This document shows positions 30,364 to 42,400 of a stretch of 64,000 nucleotides of DNA, in pieces. Under the pieces are notes generated by a model, which saw only the letters and a list, made by a program, of their open reading frames with translations, was not told the DNA's origin and did no database searches. The DNA comes from Lagopus muta (lineage: Eukaryota > Chordata > Aves > Galliformes > Phasianidae), in NCBI RefSeq assembly GCF_023343835.1, contig NC_064471.1, positions 737,291-801,290 of the forward strand, in the 5' to 3' direction. Position numbers and translations under genes: made by a program. Within the stretch, counting starts at the first letter, position 1; each line of letters starts with the position of its first letter.

Positions 30364-30967
30364 TTCTATGTATATATGTATATAGCCATGTGTGTGTAAT
30401 GCATTTTAATTATTTTGTTTGTTTGTATATATGTATATATATTTTAAGCATGATGTAACGATGTAGAATAAGGGGAGGAATGTCATGGTTCTATGTTTTT
30501 TTGTTTTTGTTTTTTGTTTTTGGGTTTCAGTATTCCACATCAAAACATCATGTAGTGTACGGGGCATTAAAGTGTCACTGCCCCAATTCCAAGTACCTAT
30601 CCCTGTACATTACAGAAGTCACGGGATCTGGCCCTTCCGGGTGGGGGGGTCGCTCTCTTGCTGCCTGGCAGTGGGTGCTGGAGGGTGCTTTCCTAGCCAT
30701 TCCATGCTTTTCAGGTTTGACTCGGTCTCGGGAACTCTCTCTCTCATCTTGTCTGATTTATTAATCTCAATTTCAATTAAATTGTATATATTGTGTTACC
30801 TTGTATTCCAATATTATAGTAAAATAAGTTTTCCTCCATAGATTGTTGCCACTGCTCTTTTCCTCCCTTCCTTCCTTCCCATTTTTTGTGGGACTGGGGT
30901 GGGGGGGGAGGGCAGAGGCCTGTCGCCCCTGTCACAGACATAGATTGATCTAGTCAACTCCATGACA
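30364..30967 (+). repeat. 3' UTR and 3' LTR of A3
   Basis: AT-rich 3' UTR, purine tract aaggggaggaa, then LTR 30481-30967 (TGTCATGG...TCCATGACA) with the G-run retained. Confidence 0.9.
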
Positions 30968-32761
30968 CCCAGAATCAGAACAAACATCTACAAGAACCAG
31001 AACTCACACAAGGATAGCTGAGTCTCCTAGAAGCACAGCACCCAGGAAGTGCACCGAGCACTGCGCTTAAGCATCAGACAGCCTGCCTCATCATGTGGCA
31101 TATATGGAATTCCATATATGGAATACTGACAAAACTGGGACAATATCCACCCCTTATTTCATATCATTACATCATGCTTAAATTGTACAACACAAACATA
31201 TACACATACAAATAGTAAACAACAATAATTAGCATTACTTACATATATACATACAACTACTGACCATTTTCTCCTAGCATCAAGTTCCTCTAAGGTACAT
31301 ACTGATTCTTCCCATTTTCTTGCATTATCCACAAAGTAAATCCAGGTCCCAGAGCAAAAGCAACCCCACAAATAGGCTTGCCCTAGCCCAAGGCTGGGAA
31401 AACTCATACCGTTTTCCCCAGTATGTTCTGTATGTGAACTATAGGGACCTTATCCTTTTCTACAGTACATACAAGGCTGAATTGGACAGGACAATCTTGA
31501 TTGTCAGACCCTTAAGTACTTACTAGCCAAGTGGCATCTGCTTGATGTTTATCTTAGTATTTGAATGTTCCACTACCCATTGCTTTCAGCATGATTTTCA
31601 ACAGTCCATTGTATCGTTCAATTTTTTCCAGAAGCTGGTGCACGAATAGGGATATGATATATCCATTCAATTCCATGGTTTTTGGCCCAAATGGTTATGA
31701 GGGTACTTTTAAAATGAGTTTCATTATCTGATTCAATTCTGTCTGGGGTACTATATTACCACGAGCTATTTTTTGAGACCTAATACAGTGTTGCAGGCAG
31801 TGACAATGGGATATGGGATATGTTTCAAGCCACCTGGTGGTTGCTTCTACCGTAGTGTATTGGAATTGCTGAGTCATGGCATGAACCTCTGATTGATCAC
31901 CTGAGGTGAGCCTCTACATAGTAAGCACATAAATTTTGCCATTGCAAGTGTGGCAAAGTGAATCAACCTGCCATGCCTTTCCACAGTTATATTTCTGCTA
32001 CTGTCCTTTATGCCAGAGGTTTCATCCTCTTGGCTTTTTTAAATTGCAGCACATCTTTCACATTTATGAATAACTTGTGCAATAGTATCCATGGTTAAGT
32101 CCACACCTCAGTCTCAAGATCATTTATATATTGCATGTCTTCCTTGATAGCCCGAGGTGTCACGGGCTCACCGAGCTAGAAATAATACACCCTTGTGTTG
32201 GCAGTCCAAATATATCTGAGCCACATCAATTCTAGTGGCTTGATCTACCTTCTGGTTGTTTTTATGTTCCTCAGTGGCCCGGCTCTCGGGTATATGAGCA
32301 TCTACATGACACATCTTTATGGCCATATTTTCTACCTGGCTAGCAACGTCTTTCCACAGTTCAGTGGCCCAAATAGGATTACCTCTATGCTGTCAGTTGT
32401 TCTGTTTCCACTGCTGTAACCACTCTCAAAGAGCATTTGCCACCATCCACAAGTCAGTATAAAGGCCAGTTGCACAACCTTTTTCTCTGCAAATAGGTTA
32501 GATTCACCTTTTTTTTTCATCTGCCTCTGCAACTCTCTGTATAGGGCACCACAGAGCTGCTTTCCACATCTGACAATTTTCCACAATGCAGTAGGATCCA
32601 TCAATGAACAAGGCATATTTATTCTCATTCTCTGGTAATTTGTTGTATGGTGGGGCTTCGTGAGCATGCTTTAACTCCTTCCCTGGTGATGTTCCAAAAT
32701 TTTTATTTTCTGGCCAATACATGTTAATTTCCAAAATTCCTGGATGATTAGGATTTCCTAT

Positions 32762-33069
32762 TGTATGGGAACTGCTGAGTCACAGCCTGAACCTCTGATT
32801 GATCACCTGAGGCGAGCCATGAGTCAGCCAGAGGGGCACAGGTGAAGGCAATTCACCTGTGCTGCCGAAAGGGGTGGAGCCTGGCTCCACCTCTCCTAGA
32901 CCTATTTAAGAGCTGGCTACCATTAGGGAAGAATCTCTTCTGGTGTTTTGCGTGTGAGCCCAGCATGGGGTTAAGATTTGTATTTATTCTCTTTTTGTTA
33001 TCATAGTCTGTTTGTCAAACTCTTTTTTTTTTTTGTAATTATAGCATCTTAATATTCATTGATTATACA
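32762..33069 (+). mobile_element. Solo LTR-B inserted in ERV-E pol
   Basis: 308 bp, TGTATGGGAAC...TTGATTATACA, with ggtggagcctggctccacc and TATTTAAGAGC. Perfect target duplication CCTAT (32757-32761 and 33070-33074); ERV-E pol text continues across it. Confidence 0.92.
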
Positions 33070-33235
33070 CCTATTCTACCCCACTGTGTAATCAATGCAA
33101 TCTACTTAATCCAAGTAACATCAGTAGCGTGACGTGGAGGTGACTTTACCTTTAAACATACAATTCAGCACCAATAGTCAAGTTGTTAAAATAAGCTGTG
33201 CTTCAGTGCTAATCACTGCTGCTAATTACATCTTG

Positions 33236-33495
33236 TGTTCTGATATCATATTTAGTAAACTAGTTTTCCTCCTCAGATTGTTGTTGCTGTTCTGTTTTTT
33301 TTATTTTTTTTTTTTGAGGCCCATCTCCCTACCATTTCTCCTTTTTCAGGACATAGGTTCCCTGCCCCGTTAGTCACAAAACCAGGCCAAACCAGCCTGT
33401 AAACTATTGACATCCTCCCCTTCCCTTTTCCAGACCAGTAGGCCTGTTGTTCTCCTATCACGGACCCAGAGAGAATAACAGATAACTCCATGACA
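33236..33495 (+). mobile_element. LTR fragment (R/U5) in ERV-E pol
   Basis: Starts tgttctgatatcatatttagtaaactag and contains the ATTGACA end of LTR-D (33409) followed by a second U5-like end, tatcacgg...ccATGACA (33495). ERV-E pol text flanks both sides. It looks like a 5'-truncated LTR related to LTR-D/ERVL-A. Confidence 0.5.
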
Positions 33496-33639
33496 CCCAC
33501 TCAGTATTCTGCTAATATATCTGTTTTTGTTGGAGTGCAGCACTCTTTGTTGCCCCTGTATCCCTGCCTCAAAAATCCAAGGGGTCAACTTCAGGTCTCC
33601 TACGATGTTCATTGCCGAAGGCTCCAGGTGGGGTCCTTT

Positions 33640-34318
33640 TCCTCAAAAACAGTGGTCACAACAACCCCAGGCAACCCTACAGGCCTGGGGAGGAGTGGCT
33701 GGAAAGCTGCCTGATGAAAAGGGACCTTGGTGTACTCATGGACAGCCGACTGAATATGAGCCAGCAGTGTGCCCTGATGGCCAAGAAGGCCAATAGCATC
33801 CTGGCTTGTACCAGGAATGGTGTGGTGAGCAGGACCACTGGGGACTGGGGAAGTAATGCTACCTCTGTACTCAGCACTGGTGAGGCCTCACCTCAAGTAC
33901 TGTGTTCAGTTTTGGGCACCTCAGTACAGAAAGGACACTGAGGTGCTGGAGCAGGTCCTAAGGGCAACAAGACTTATGAAGGGCTTAGAGAATATGTCCT
34001 ATGAGGAAAGACTGAAGAAACTGGGGCTATTCTGTCAGTGACAGAAGAAGGGGAAAGGGCCTCAAGTCGCGCCAGGGGAGGTTTAGGTTGGATATCAGGA
34101 ATCACTTCTTTACAGAAAGGGTTGTTAAGCACTGGAATAGGCTCCCCAGGGAGATGGTTGAGTTACAAGTCCTGGATGTGTTTAAAAACCATTTGGATGT
34201 GGTGCTCAGGAGCATCATTTAGCAGAGGGTTGTTAAGAGTTTGGATAGTATGGTTAGGTTGTGGTTGGACTTGATCTTTTTCCAACCTGAGCAATTCTAT
34301 GATTCTGTGATCAAGGGC
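33640..34318 (+). mobile_element. CR1 LINE 3' fragment
   Basis: C-terminal CR1 coding text ([39 protein letters not shown]) in two frames, ending ttccaacctgagcaattctatgattctgtga. It carries the same atypical actggggactggggaagtaatgc insertion as the antisense CR1 at 23700-23760. Confidence 0.85.
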
Positions 34319-34885
34319 TATTGGCTTAAAACCCACTGCTAGAGTTTGTTGTTTATAAGTTTCAACCTGGAGACTAGGTACTGATCCAACCCAAATGGGA
34401 CAAACCCTTCCAGGTTCTGTTTACCACAGAGACTGCTGTTTGGACTGCTAAAATAGGGGTGGACTCATTATACATTAATTAAAGGCCCAGTTGAACCTCC
34501 AGTGAGTGATGAGTGACACGTAAAATTAGTGACCATCTGTTGAAGCTCAAGCTACAGAAGCTGAAGTACTGAACACACAGGTCTTGAAAAAAGATTAAAC
34601 AGTAGTCAGATTGGACAACTCTAATTTTGATAATTATAATCTTATTAGCAACTGGGTGAGGTTTGATAAGGGGAGGAAAGGGCCTGGTGTAACTAAGACC
34701 AAATGCAGTGTTTATACAAACAGATGCTTGCCAAGTAATACAGCATGCCAATCTGCAAAGTCAGAGGCAGTTAAGTGATGGGAACAAGTTTGTGCCTTGA
34801 ATTGTAGGAAAAGTGAGAAGTGTCCACCTGCCTGATCTGGAATGATGTGCTTTGGACCACTCAGTGGCAGTGGTGGGTTACAAAC
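34319..34885 (+). other. Degenerate sequence, possibly retroviral env
   Basis: No sustained open frame. It is continuous with the env remnant at 35745 once the LTR-D is removed (gggttacaaac | aactccctcag), so it is probably the upstream part of the same env, but no motif is diagnostic. Confidence 0.3.
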
Positions 34886-35739
34886 TGTAATAGCTTTATG
34901 ATTTTTGTTATCAGTACTTAACATCATAACATCATGTAGCACACTGGGAGTTAAAGAGTAAATGTTCCAGTTCTGTGGAATACAGATTTTCTGGCTACTT
35001 AATTCTCAGAAGAAAAAAACTACATACCCCAGAGAACTTCTCACTATTCTGTTTCGATTTTACATTCAAAGGAAAAAACAAAACTGTTTGCAAGTCAGGA
35101 GACAGCCCTCTTCCTTACTACTCATCTCAGCAGTGTTTTCTCCCTAGCCACCTCATCTCCAGCATTAGAGTAAGATCTTTGGTTTTTGGACACTCTCTCC
35201 TTGCATTACATTTATAAGACTTCATTCCAATAATATTGTATTTTGTTATCTTGCATTCTGTATGATCAATAAGTGTACAAATGCTAAGCTTAATAAAACT
35301 ATCACAGTAGAGAGATAATCAAAACAAACAAAAAATACTTACCAGTATTGAAGGCTGACAAAAAACTACACAAGAAGAGATCTCTAAAAAAAGGCCTTCA
35401 GTAAGCAGCAGTCAGTCTTTAAATGGGGTTTAGGAGAGGTGGAGCCAGGCTCCACCCCTTCCTGGTAGCATAGGTGAATTGCCTTCACCTGTGCTCCTGC
35501 AACTCATTGCTTGCCTCAGGTGGTCAATCAGAGGTTCAGGCCATGATCCAACAGTTCCCATACACATTTCAATATCATATGTAGTAAATTAACTTTTCTC
35601 CTCATATTGCTGCTGTTCTGTTTTTAGGCCTATTTCTCTATCCTTTACCTTTTCCCCTTATCCTGTGGTGTGGGTCCATGGGTTTCCCCCATCCCGTTAG
35701 TCACAGAACCAAACCGTACTGGACCGTGAACTATTGACA
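34886..35739 (+). mobile_element. Solo LTR-D with a nested LTR-B
   Basis: TGTAATAGCTTTATG...CTATTGACA with a perfect target duplication CAAAC (34881-34885 and 35740-35744). Without the nested LTR-B (35259-35564) it is about 543 bp. This copy defines the LTR-D boundaries used elsewhere in the window. Confidence 0.88.
35259..35564 (-). mobile_element. Solo LTR-B nested in LTR-D
   Basis: 306 bp on the minus strand, TGTATGGG (35564) to ...CATACA-type end (35259), with ggtggagccaggctccacc. Target duplication CATTC (35254-35258) versus CATTT (35565-35569), one transition. Confidence 0.85.
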
Positions 35740-36830
35740 CAAACTCCCTCAGCAGGTAAACGGGTGGGTGTGCGACTCTTTCCATGCCAAATGTAACAGA
35801 ATTACAAAAAAGGGTCACTATCCATAAAGGGAGTTCCCCAATAGTATGTGAGAAATTAGTGTAACCCCCTGATAATTACCATAAATGGTGCAGATAACCT
35901 GGTAAATAGAACATTTGGGCTAGGTGCAGACATTTCAGGAAAAGGCTCGAAGGAGATTCAGGATAATGGTTTTAGGGAATATTAGTATGGAACATCTATC
36001 AAGGATTGCATCACCTATTGTGGTGCCCCGGATAACCCCAAGGGACCCGTCAAATGACTCAAAAGTGGTAATTATCAAGGAAATTAAAGATGTAAAACAA
36101 ACATTCGAAGTAGAAACAGAATACCGGGACATGAATGCCTAGATAGAATGGGTAAGATACACCATCCAGAGTCTCAATCATAGCAATTGTTATGCTTGTG
36201 CCTCAGGCAAACAAATGCCTGGGTGGTACCTGTTCTATTTGGATGGACTAGGGATTTCCTAACAATGAAATCACAGAATCACAGAATTGTAGGGGTTGGA
36301 AGGGACCTCCAGAGATCATCGAGTCCAATCCCCCTGCCAAAGCATGTATTCTACAAAATGTACTCTACCAGGAGGAAACTGCCTGGGGAAATGAAATGTG
36401 TAAGCTTCTTGTTCCCTATCCTTGATAGTGAGGATATTAAGATTTCCCCTGCATTCTCTACAGCTGTTGGTAACCATATAACCTGTCTCTCACAGCAGGG
36501 TGTGAATCCTGCCAGGCCACTGGGGTAGTGTGCCCTATGCACTGAAACCCTGAATGTTACACAGGATGTGATAGGGAACTACTCAAGACTAAGGATCCCG
36601 AGGACAGACTTCTGGTGGTATTGTGGAAGGAAAGCCCTATGGTCTACCTTGCTCTCTACCTGGGGAGGCACCTGTGCCCTTCTCCAACTGGCTATACCAT
36701 TCATCCTGGCATTCAAAAAAAGAAAAACTCTGTAATCCTAGGAAAAATAAAAGGAGTTCAGCAAAATCGTTTGTTGAAAAAAATATATATATACATCCTA
36801 TCAGAGTACCTAGAGAAGTCCCTTATGAAC
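35740..36830 (+). pseudogene. env: Retroviral env (surface subunit) remnant of a non-alpharetroviral type
   Basis: Readable in pieces. At about 36145-36255: IEWVRYTIQSLNHSNCYACA then KQMPGWYLFYLDGLGIS-stop. At about 36565-36715: DVIGNYSRLRIPRTDFWWYCG then ALW, LLSTWGGTCALLQLAIPF. The WWYCG...GTCALLQLAIPF pattern is typical of the end of surface Env subunits in a broad class of ERVs. It shares nothing with the alpharetroviral Env tail in this window. A CR1 tail fragment interrupts it, and copy A4 cuts it off before the transmembrane subunit. Confidence 0.55.
36268..36345 (-). mobile_element. CR1 3' tail fragment
   Basis: About 75 bp: aatcacagaatcacagaattg then ggttggaagggacctccagag, the antisense CR1 3' end. 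Confidence 0.75.
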
Positions 36831-37320
36831 TGTCATGGTTCTATGTTTTTTTGTTTTTGTTTTTTGTTTTTGGGTTTCAGTATTCCACATCAAAACATCA
36901 TGTAGTGTACGGGGTATTAAAGTGTCACTGCCCCAATTCCAAGTACCTATCCCTGTACATTACAGAAGTCACGGGATCTGGCCCTTCCGGGTGGGGGGGG
37001 CGCTCTCTTGCTGCCTGGCAGTGGGTGCTGGAGTGTGCTTTCCTAGCCGTTCCAAGCTATTCAGGCTTGAATCGGTCCCAGGAACTCTCTCTCTCTCTCA
37101 TCTTGTCTGATTTATTAATCTCAATTTCAATTAAATTGTATATATTGTGTTATCTTGTACTCCAATATTATAGTAAAATAAGTTTTCCTCCGTAGATTGT
37201 TGCCGCTGCTCTTTTCCTCCCTTCCTTCTTTCCCATTTTTTGTGGGACTGGGGTGGGGGGGACGGCAGAGGCCTATCGCCCCTGTCACGGACATAGATTA
37301 ATCTGGTCAACTCCGTGACA
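36831..37320 (+). repeat. 5' LTR of A4
   Basis: TGTCATGG...CTCCGTGACA, with CT-repeat, G-run (shorter, broken by gacgg) and terminal inverted repeat. Confidence 0.9.
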
Positions 37321-37326
37321 GATTTT

Positions 37327-37344
37327 TGGCGCCCAACGTGGGGC
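37327..37344 (+). promoter_or_regulatory. tRNA-Lys primer binding site of A4
   Basis: Perfect TGGCGCCCAACGTGGGGC after spacer GATTTT. Leader hairpin gcactact/agtagtgc and a polypyrimidine/TTAG element follow, as in A1. Confidence 0.88.
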
Positions 37345-37598
37345 TTGCTGCTTTTTAGCTTTTAGAACGAATCTCTTTTTCTCTCTGCTCTTAGAGAGCT
37401 TCGCTAGGGAGCATTATCAGTAGTTCAAGTTTCTGTACTGGAAAACCTGACCTTGAAAGATGAGGCATACTGCCAGTGTTCTGGGATATTTGTAAACTTT
37501 GAGCACTACTTAGTCTGAGTAGTGCCCTTTTTTTCTTTTTTTTTTCCCCTTCTCTGGTTAGCTTCAATTCATTAACCCCTTTTTAGCAAGCACCAGAG

Positions 37599-39435
37599 AT
37601 GAACCCACTCGTTATCGTGGGAGTACTGGATAAAGGATTTAAAGCAATGGTGTTACTCACAACCTACTGGCCAATAATCCATCTCACACTTATGTGTTTT
37701 GGAATTGCATATATATATATAACGACCTAAGGGCACTGATGGAGACACCTATATTTAACCTATATGCAATGTGGTATGATTTGAACTTTGACATCTACAT
37801 CCCAGAAGGAATGGCTAATTTCACAAACAACAACATCCCCGAAGGAATGGCTAATTTCACAAACAGCTACATCCCAAATGGAATAGCTAATTTTACAAAC
37901 AACATAATGTTCAGACCAGTGTCCGGGTTTTCTTCTCGGTTTATCAAAAGTTTTTCGAATCTTAAATTAATACTCATGTTGGTGAGTGTGTCATCAATAC
38001 TCATGTTGGTGTGCATGTCATTAATTTTCCTGAATGTACTCCTGTACCTGTAGGATCCTGAGAAACTAAGCCAGTATTTGAGTCAGGGACTATGCGGCTT
38101 ACATAAATCTAAGGAGGTACAACTTATTTGGGGTTTGGCTTGTGCTTACCGTGCCCTATATAATACCATTCGGGAGAGAGAGAGTTTCCGAGCTGAGGTT
38201 CAAGCCAAAGGGGAAAATCCCCAAGTCAAATCTAATCAATCACAGGAGACACCAGTAACAATACCAGTTGCTCCTGTGGAGGGCAAGAAATGGAAACGAG
38301 TGTCTTCGCGTCTTGAACGAAAAAGAGAAGAAGAGGAGGAGGAGGTGGAGGAAGATCCAGGCGAGGGGCCCTCCTCAGAACCACAACCATCACGAAAGGC
38401 AAAAGGGAAAACTAAGAGACGTGCAGAAGAGAGTGATGAAGAGGAAGTCTCTATTACTACTCGCCGGCCTCTAAAGATGACTGAAATCCAAGGTTCAAGA
38501 AAGGAGTTTACACGGCGCCCGAATGAAACTCTTGTTTCCTGGTTAGTTCACTGTTGGGACAGTGGGGCCCATAGCTTGTCTCTGGATGGTAATGAAGCTC
38601 GCCAACTAGGCGCCATTGCCAGAGATCCAGCTATTGATAGAGGAATTAGTCGATGTTCGGATGAGGCTGCCTCCCTCTGGGAACGAGTGTTAATAGCCGT
38701 GAAGGAAAAGTATCCCTTCAAAAATGGCTTGAAGATTGCGATGAAAAAGTGGGATACAGTTGAAAAGGGTATCCAGTATTTGAGGGAAATAGGCATGGTG
38801 GAAATGTTGTATGACCTTAACTTTGTTCCTAACCACCCACACCAAAACCGCGACCCTGACAAAGTGAGCACGACGCCTGAGATATGGCAAAAATCGTGCC
38901 AACAGCGCCGGACAAATATGCCTCTACACTAACGTCAGCGTGTGACAGATACCAAGAACAACAGAGAACGCCCTTAGTTTATGAATTAATTGTTATGCTC
39001 CAAAATTACGAACAGTTGCTGTCCCCAATTAATGCTGCCGTGGCTGCTATATCAAAAATGACGGAGCAAGCGTCTCAACTGATTAACCGTGACAAACCTG
39101 CAGCAGTATCAGAAAAGCTTGATGACGATCAGGATAATCAAATGAGTCTAGTGAAGGAGATGATGAAATTTTGGCGAGCCCACCTAACTAAAGACAATGA
39201 ACCTTCATTCTCACGTGCACCATCAAAAATCTCAGCTGTTAGAGGCAAACGCTCTCCAGCTCAAGTAAGGGATAATACACCGCGAATTGTCTTATGGTAT
39301 TACCTACGTGACCATGGAGAAGACATGAGGAAGTGGCACGGTCAACCTACTCCTGTACTACGAGCCCGGGTGAAAGAATTATAAGGCAGATCTACCACCA
39401 GTGCAGTTGCTAGAGTTACCACAGGTAATGAATAG
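37599..39435 (+). pseudogene. gag: ERVL-A gag of A4 (broken)
   Basis: ATG 37599. A frameshift in the gcatatatatatata run (about 37708) precedes the sequon repeats (IPEGMANFTNN, IPEGMANFTNS, IPNGIANFTNN). The second hydrophobic segment contains an internal duplication (ILMLV...ILMLV). A deletion of roughly 150 bp and TAG 38051-38053 precede the IWGLACAYRAL region; a one-base deletion near 38887 shifts the frame in the C-terminal third, with TAA at 39382-39384. The conserved terminator TAG is at 39433-39435, followed by the best-formed hairpin of the family (39441-39463). Confidence 0.85.
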
Positions 39436-42400
39436 AGGGGCCCTGCCCCCAGCCAGGGCAGGGAAAGGGATAATAGAGTATATTGGACTGTGTGGATTCG
39501 ATGGCCTGGCACATCAGAACCACTGAAATATAAGGCCCTGGTGGACACTGGTGCACAGTGCACTCTGATGCCCTCGAGTCAACAAGGGACAGAATCAATC
39601 CATATTTCTGGAGTGACCGGGGGCTCTCAAGAATTGACTGTGTTGGAGGCTGGGATAAGCCTCACAGGTAAGGACTGGCAAAAACATCCTATTGTGACGG
39701 GCCCAGGGGCTCCATGTATACTAGGTATTGATTATCTCAGAAGGGGGCATTTCAAGGATCCTAAGGGGTATCGATGGGCCTTTGGAATAGCTGCTGTGGA
39801 CACAGACAACATTAAGCAGCTGTCTGTTTTGCCTGGCCTGTCCGAAGATCCGTCTGTTGCGGGGCTGCTGCGAGTGGAAAAGGAACAAGTACCAATTGCT
39901 ACAAAAACGGTGCACAGGCGGCAGTACCGCACCAACAGGGATTCCTTGCTCCCCATTCATAAGTTGATTCGTCAACTGGAGAGCCAGGGAGTGCTCAGCA
40001 AAACTCACTCGCCTTTTAACAGCCCCATATGGCCAGTGCGTAAAGCCAGTGGAGAATGGAGGCTGACGGTGGACTACCGTGGCCTGAATGAAGTCACACC
40101 CCCACTGAGTGCTGCTGTGCTGGACATGTTAGAACTCCAGTACGAACTGGAGTCAAAAGTGGCCAAATGGTATGCCACCATTGACATTGCTAATGCCTTC
40201 TTTTCCATTCCTTTGGCCAAAGAATGTAAGCCACAATTTGCTTTCACGTGGAGGGGTGTTCAGTATACCTGCAACCCTTTGCCCCAGAGGTGGAAACACA
40301 GCCCGACCATTTGCCATGGGTTGATCCAAACTGTATTGGAACAGGGCAGTGCTCCTGAGTACCTGCAATACATTGCTGACAATATTGTGTGGGGCGATAC
40401 ATCAGAAGAATTCTTCACGAAAAGAGAGCGAATGATCCAAATTCTTCTGAGTGCTGGTTTTGCTATTAAGCGAAGCAAAGTGAAAGGACCTGCCCAGGAG
40501 ATTCAGTTCCTAGGTATAAAGTGGCAAGATGGCCGTCGTCACATCCCGACGGATGTGATTGACAAAATCACTCCTATGTCTCCGCCCACAAGCAAAAGGG
40601 AGACACAATCTTTTCTGGGTGCAGTGGGCTTTTGGAGAATGCATGTTCCAAACTACAGCCTCATTGTAAGCCCCCTTTATCATGTGACACGAATGAGAAA
40701 TGAGTTTACATGGGGCCCTGAGCAGCAGCAGGCTTTTGAACAGATTAAACAGCAGATAGCCCATTTCGTGGCCCAAGGGCCAGTACGGACAGGACAGGGT
40801 ATAAAGAACATCCTCTATACTGCTGCTGGAGAGAACGGTCCCACTTGGAGTTTGTGGCAAAGAGCCTCAGGAGACACCCGAGGCCGACCCCTGGGATTCT
40901 GGAGTCGAGCCTACAGGGGGTCGGAAGAGGGCTACACTCCAACTGAGAAGGAGATCTTAGCCGCTTATGAGGGGGTTTGGGCTGCTTCTTAAGTAATCGG
41001 TTCTGAAACACAGCTCCTTCTGGCACCTCGACTGCCAGTGCTGAACTGGATATTCATGGGAAAGGTTCTCTCCACCCATCAGGATACAGATGCCACTTGG
41101 AGTAAGTGGATTGCACTGATTACACAACGAGCACGGATGGGAAACCTCAGCCATCCAGGAATCCTGGAGGTCATCAAGGACTGGCCTGAAGGTAAAAAGT
41201 TTGGAACACCATCAGGAGAAGAAGTAGCTCATGCTAAAGAAGCCCCACCATACAATGAACTACCAGAGAATGAAAAGAAATATGCCCTGTTCACAGATGG
41301 ATCGTGTCCTATTGTGGGAAACCATTGCAGATGGAAATCTGCTGTGTGGAGCCCCACACGACAAGTTGCAGAGGCCACCAAAGGGAAAGGAGAATCAAGC
41401 CAATTTGCAGAGGTAAAGGCTGTCCAACTGGCCTTAGATGTTGCTGAAGGGGAGAGGTGGCCAATGCTCTATCTTTACACTGACTCTTGGATGGTGGCAA
41501 ATGCCTTATGGGGGTGGTTACAGCAGTGGGAGCAAAATAACTGGCAAAGAAGGGGTAAACCTATTTGGGCTGCTGAACTGTGGAAAGACATTGCTGCCTG
41601 AACAAAGAATATGGTTGTAAAGGTGCGCCATGTAGATGCTCATGTGCCCAAGAGTCGGGCTACTGAAGAACAGCAAAATAACCATCAGGCAGATGGAGCT
41701 GCCAGAATTGAAGTGGCTCAAATAGACCTGGACAGGCAGAACAAGGGTGAATTATTTCTAGCTCGGTGGGCCCATGAGACCTCAAGTCATCAAGGGAGAG
41801 ATGCAAAATACAAATGGGCTAGAGACCAAGGGGTGGACTTAACCATGAATGCCATTGCACAGGTTATTCATAACTGTGAAACATGTGCCATCATCAAACA
41901 AGCCAAGAGGATGAAACCTCTGTGGGAGGAAGGGCGATGGCAAAAGTACAGATATGGGGAGGCATGGCAGGTTGATTATATCACCTTGCCACGATCTCGC
42001 AATGGTAAGCGTTATGTGCTTACTATGGTGGAGGCAACCACTGGGTGGCTTGAAACATATGCAGTACCCCATGCTACCGCCCGAAACACCATACTGGGTC
42101 TCGAGAAACAAGTCCTGTGGCGACACGGCACCCCAGAAAGAATTGAGTCAGATAACGGGACTCATTTCAAAAATTCTCTTGTAAATACTTGGGCCAAAGA
42201 TCATGGCATTGAGTGGATTTACCATATTCCCTATCATGCACCAGCGTCTGGTAAAATTGAACGCTACAATGGATTGTTAAAAACTATGCTAAAAGCACTG
42301 GGTGGCGGAACATTTAAGCACTGGGAGAAGTATTTGGCAGAAGCCACCTGGTTACTCAATACCAGAGGATCTCTCAATTGTGATGGTCCTAACCAATCCA

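Larger units (their letters stand above)
26970..30967 (+). mobile_element. ERVL-A copy A3, twice deleted
   Basis: Bounded by a perfect CCCAG duplication (26965-26969 and 30968-30972). The 5' LTR joins directly to gag codon about 61, removing primer site, leader and gag start. A second deletion of about 2 kb joins RT near residue 205 to integrase near 870. Both LTRs are otherwise complete. Confidence 0.9.
26796..31142 (-). mobile_element. 3' LTR of antisense ERV-E, split by copy A3
   Basis: Sense start TGTCCCAGTTTTGTCAG at 31142, running left to 30973, then resuming at 26969 and continuing to about 26796, where it meets LTR-D. It follows the ERV-E purine tract (31143-31160 antisense). Copy A3 with its CCCAG duplication is inserted in the middle. 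It contains a perfect 22-bp palindrome at 31099-31120. Confidence 0.65.
31143..33611 (-). pseudogene. pol: Antisense ERV-E pol remnant (RT end, RNase H, integrase)
   Basis: Right-to-left pol related to ERVL-A. At 33500-33600 the minus strand parallels the A1 post-RT segment (PLGFWSRAYRGS region); 33075-33200 parallels the NWMFKGKVPSTHHATDATWSKW region; 32504-32734 reads GTSPGKELKHAHEAPPYNKL and YALFIDGS (RNase H with D-G-S); 31700-31880 reads VEATTRWLETYPISH (integrase core). The purine tract and LTR follow at 31160-31142. Split by a solo LTR-B and an LTR fragment. Multiple stops and frameshifts. Confidence 0.8.
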
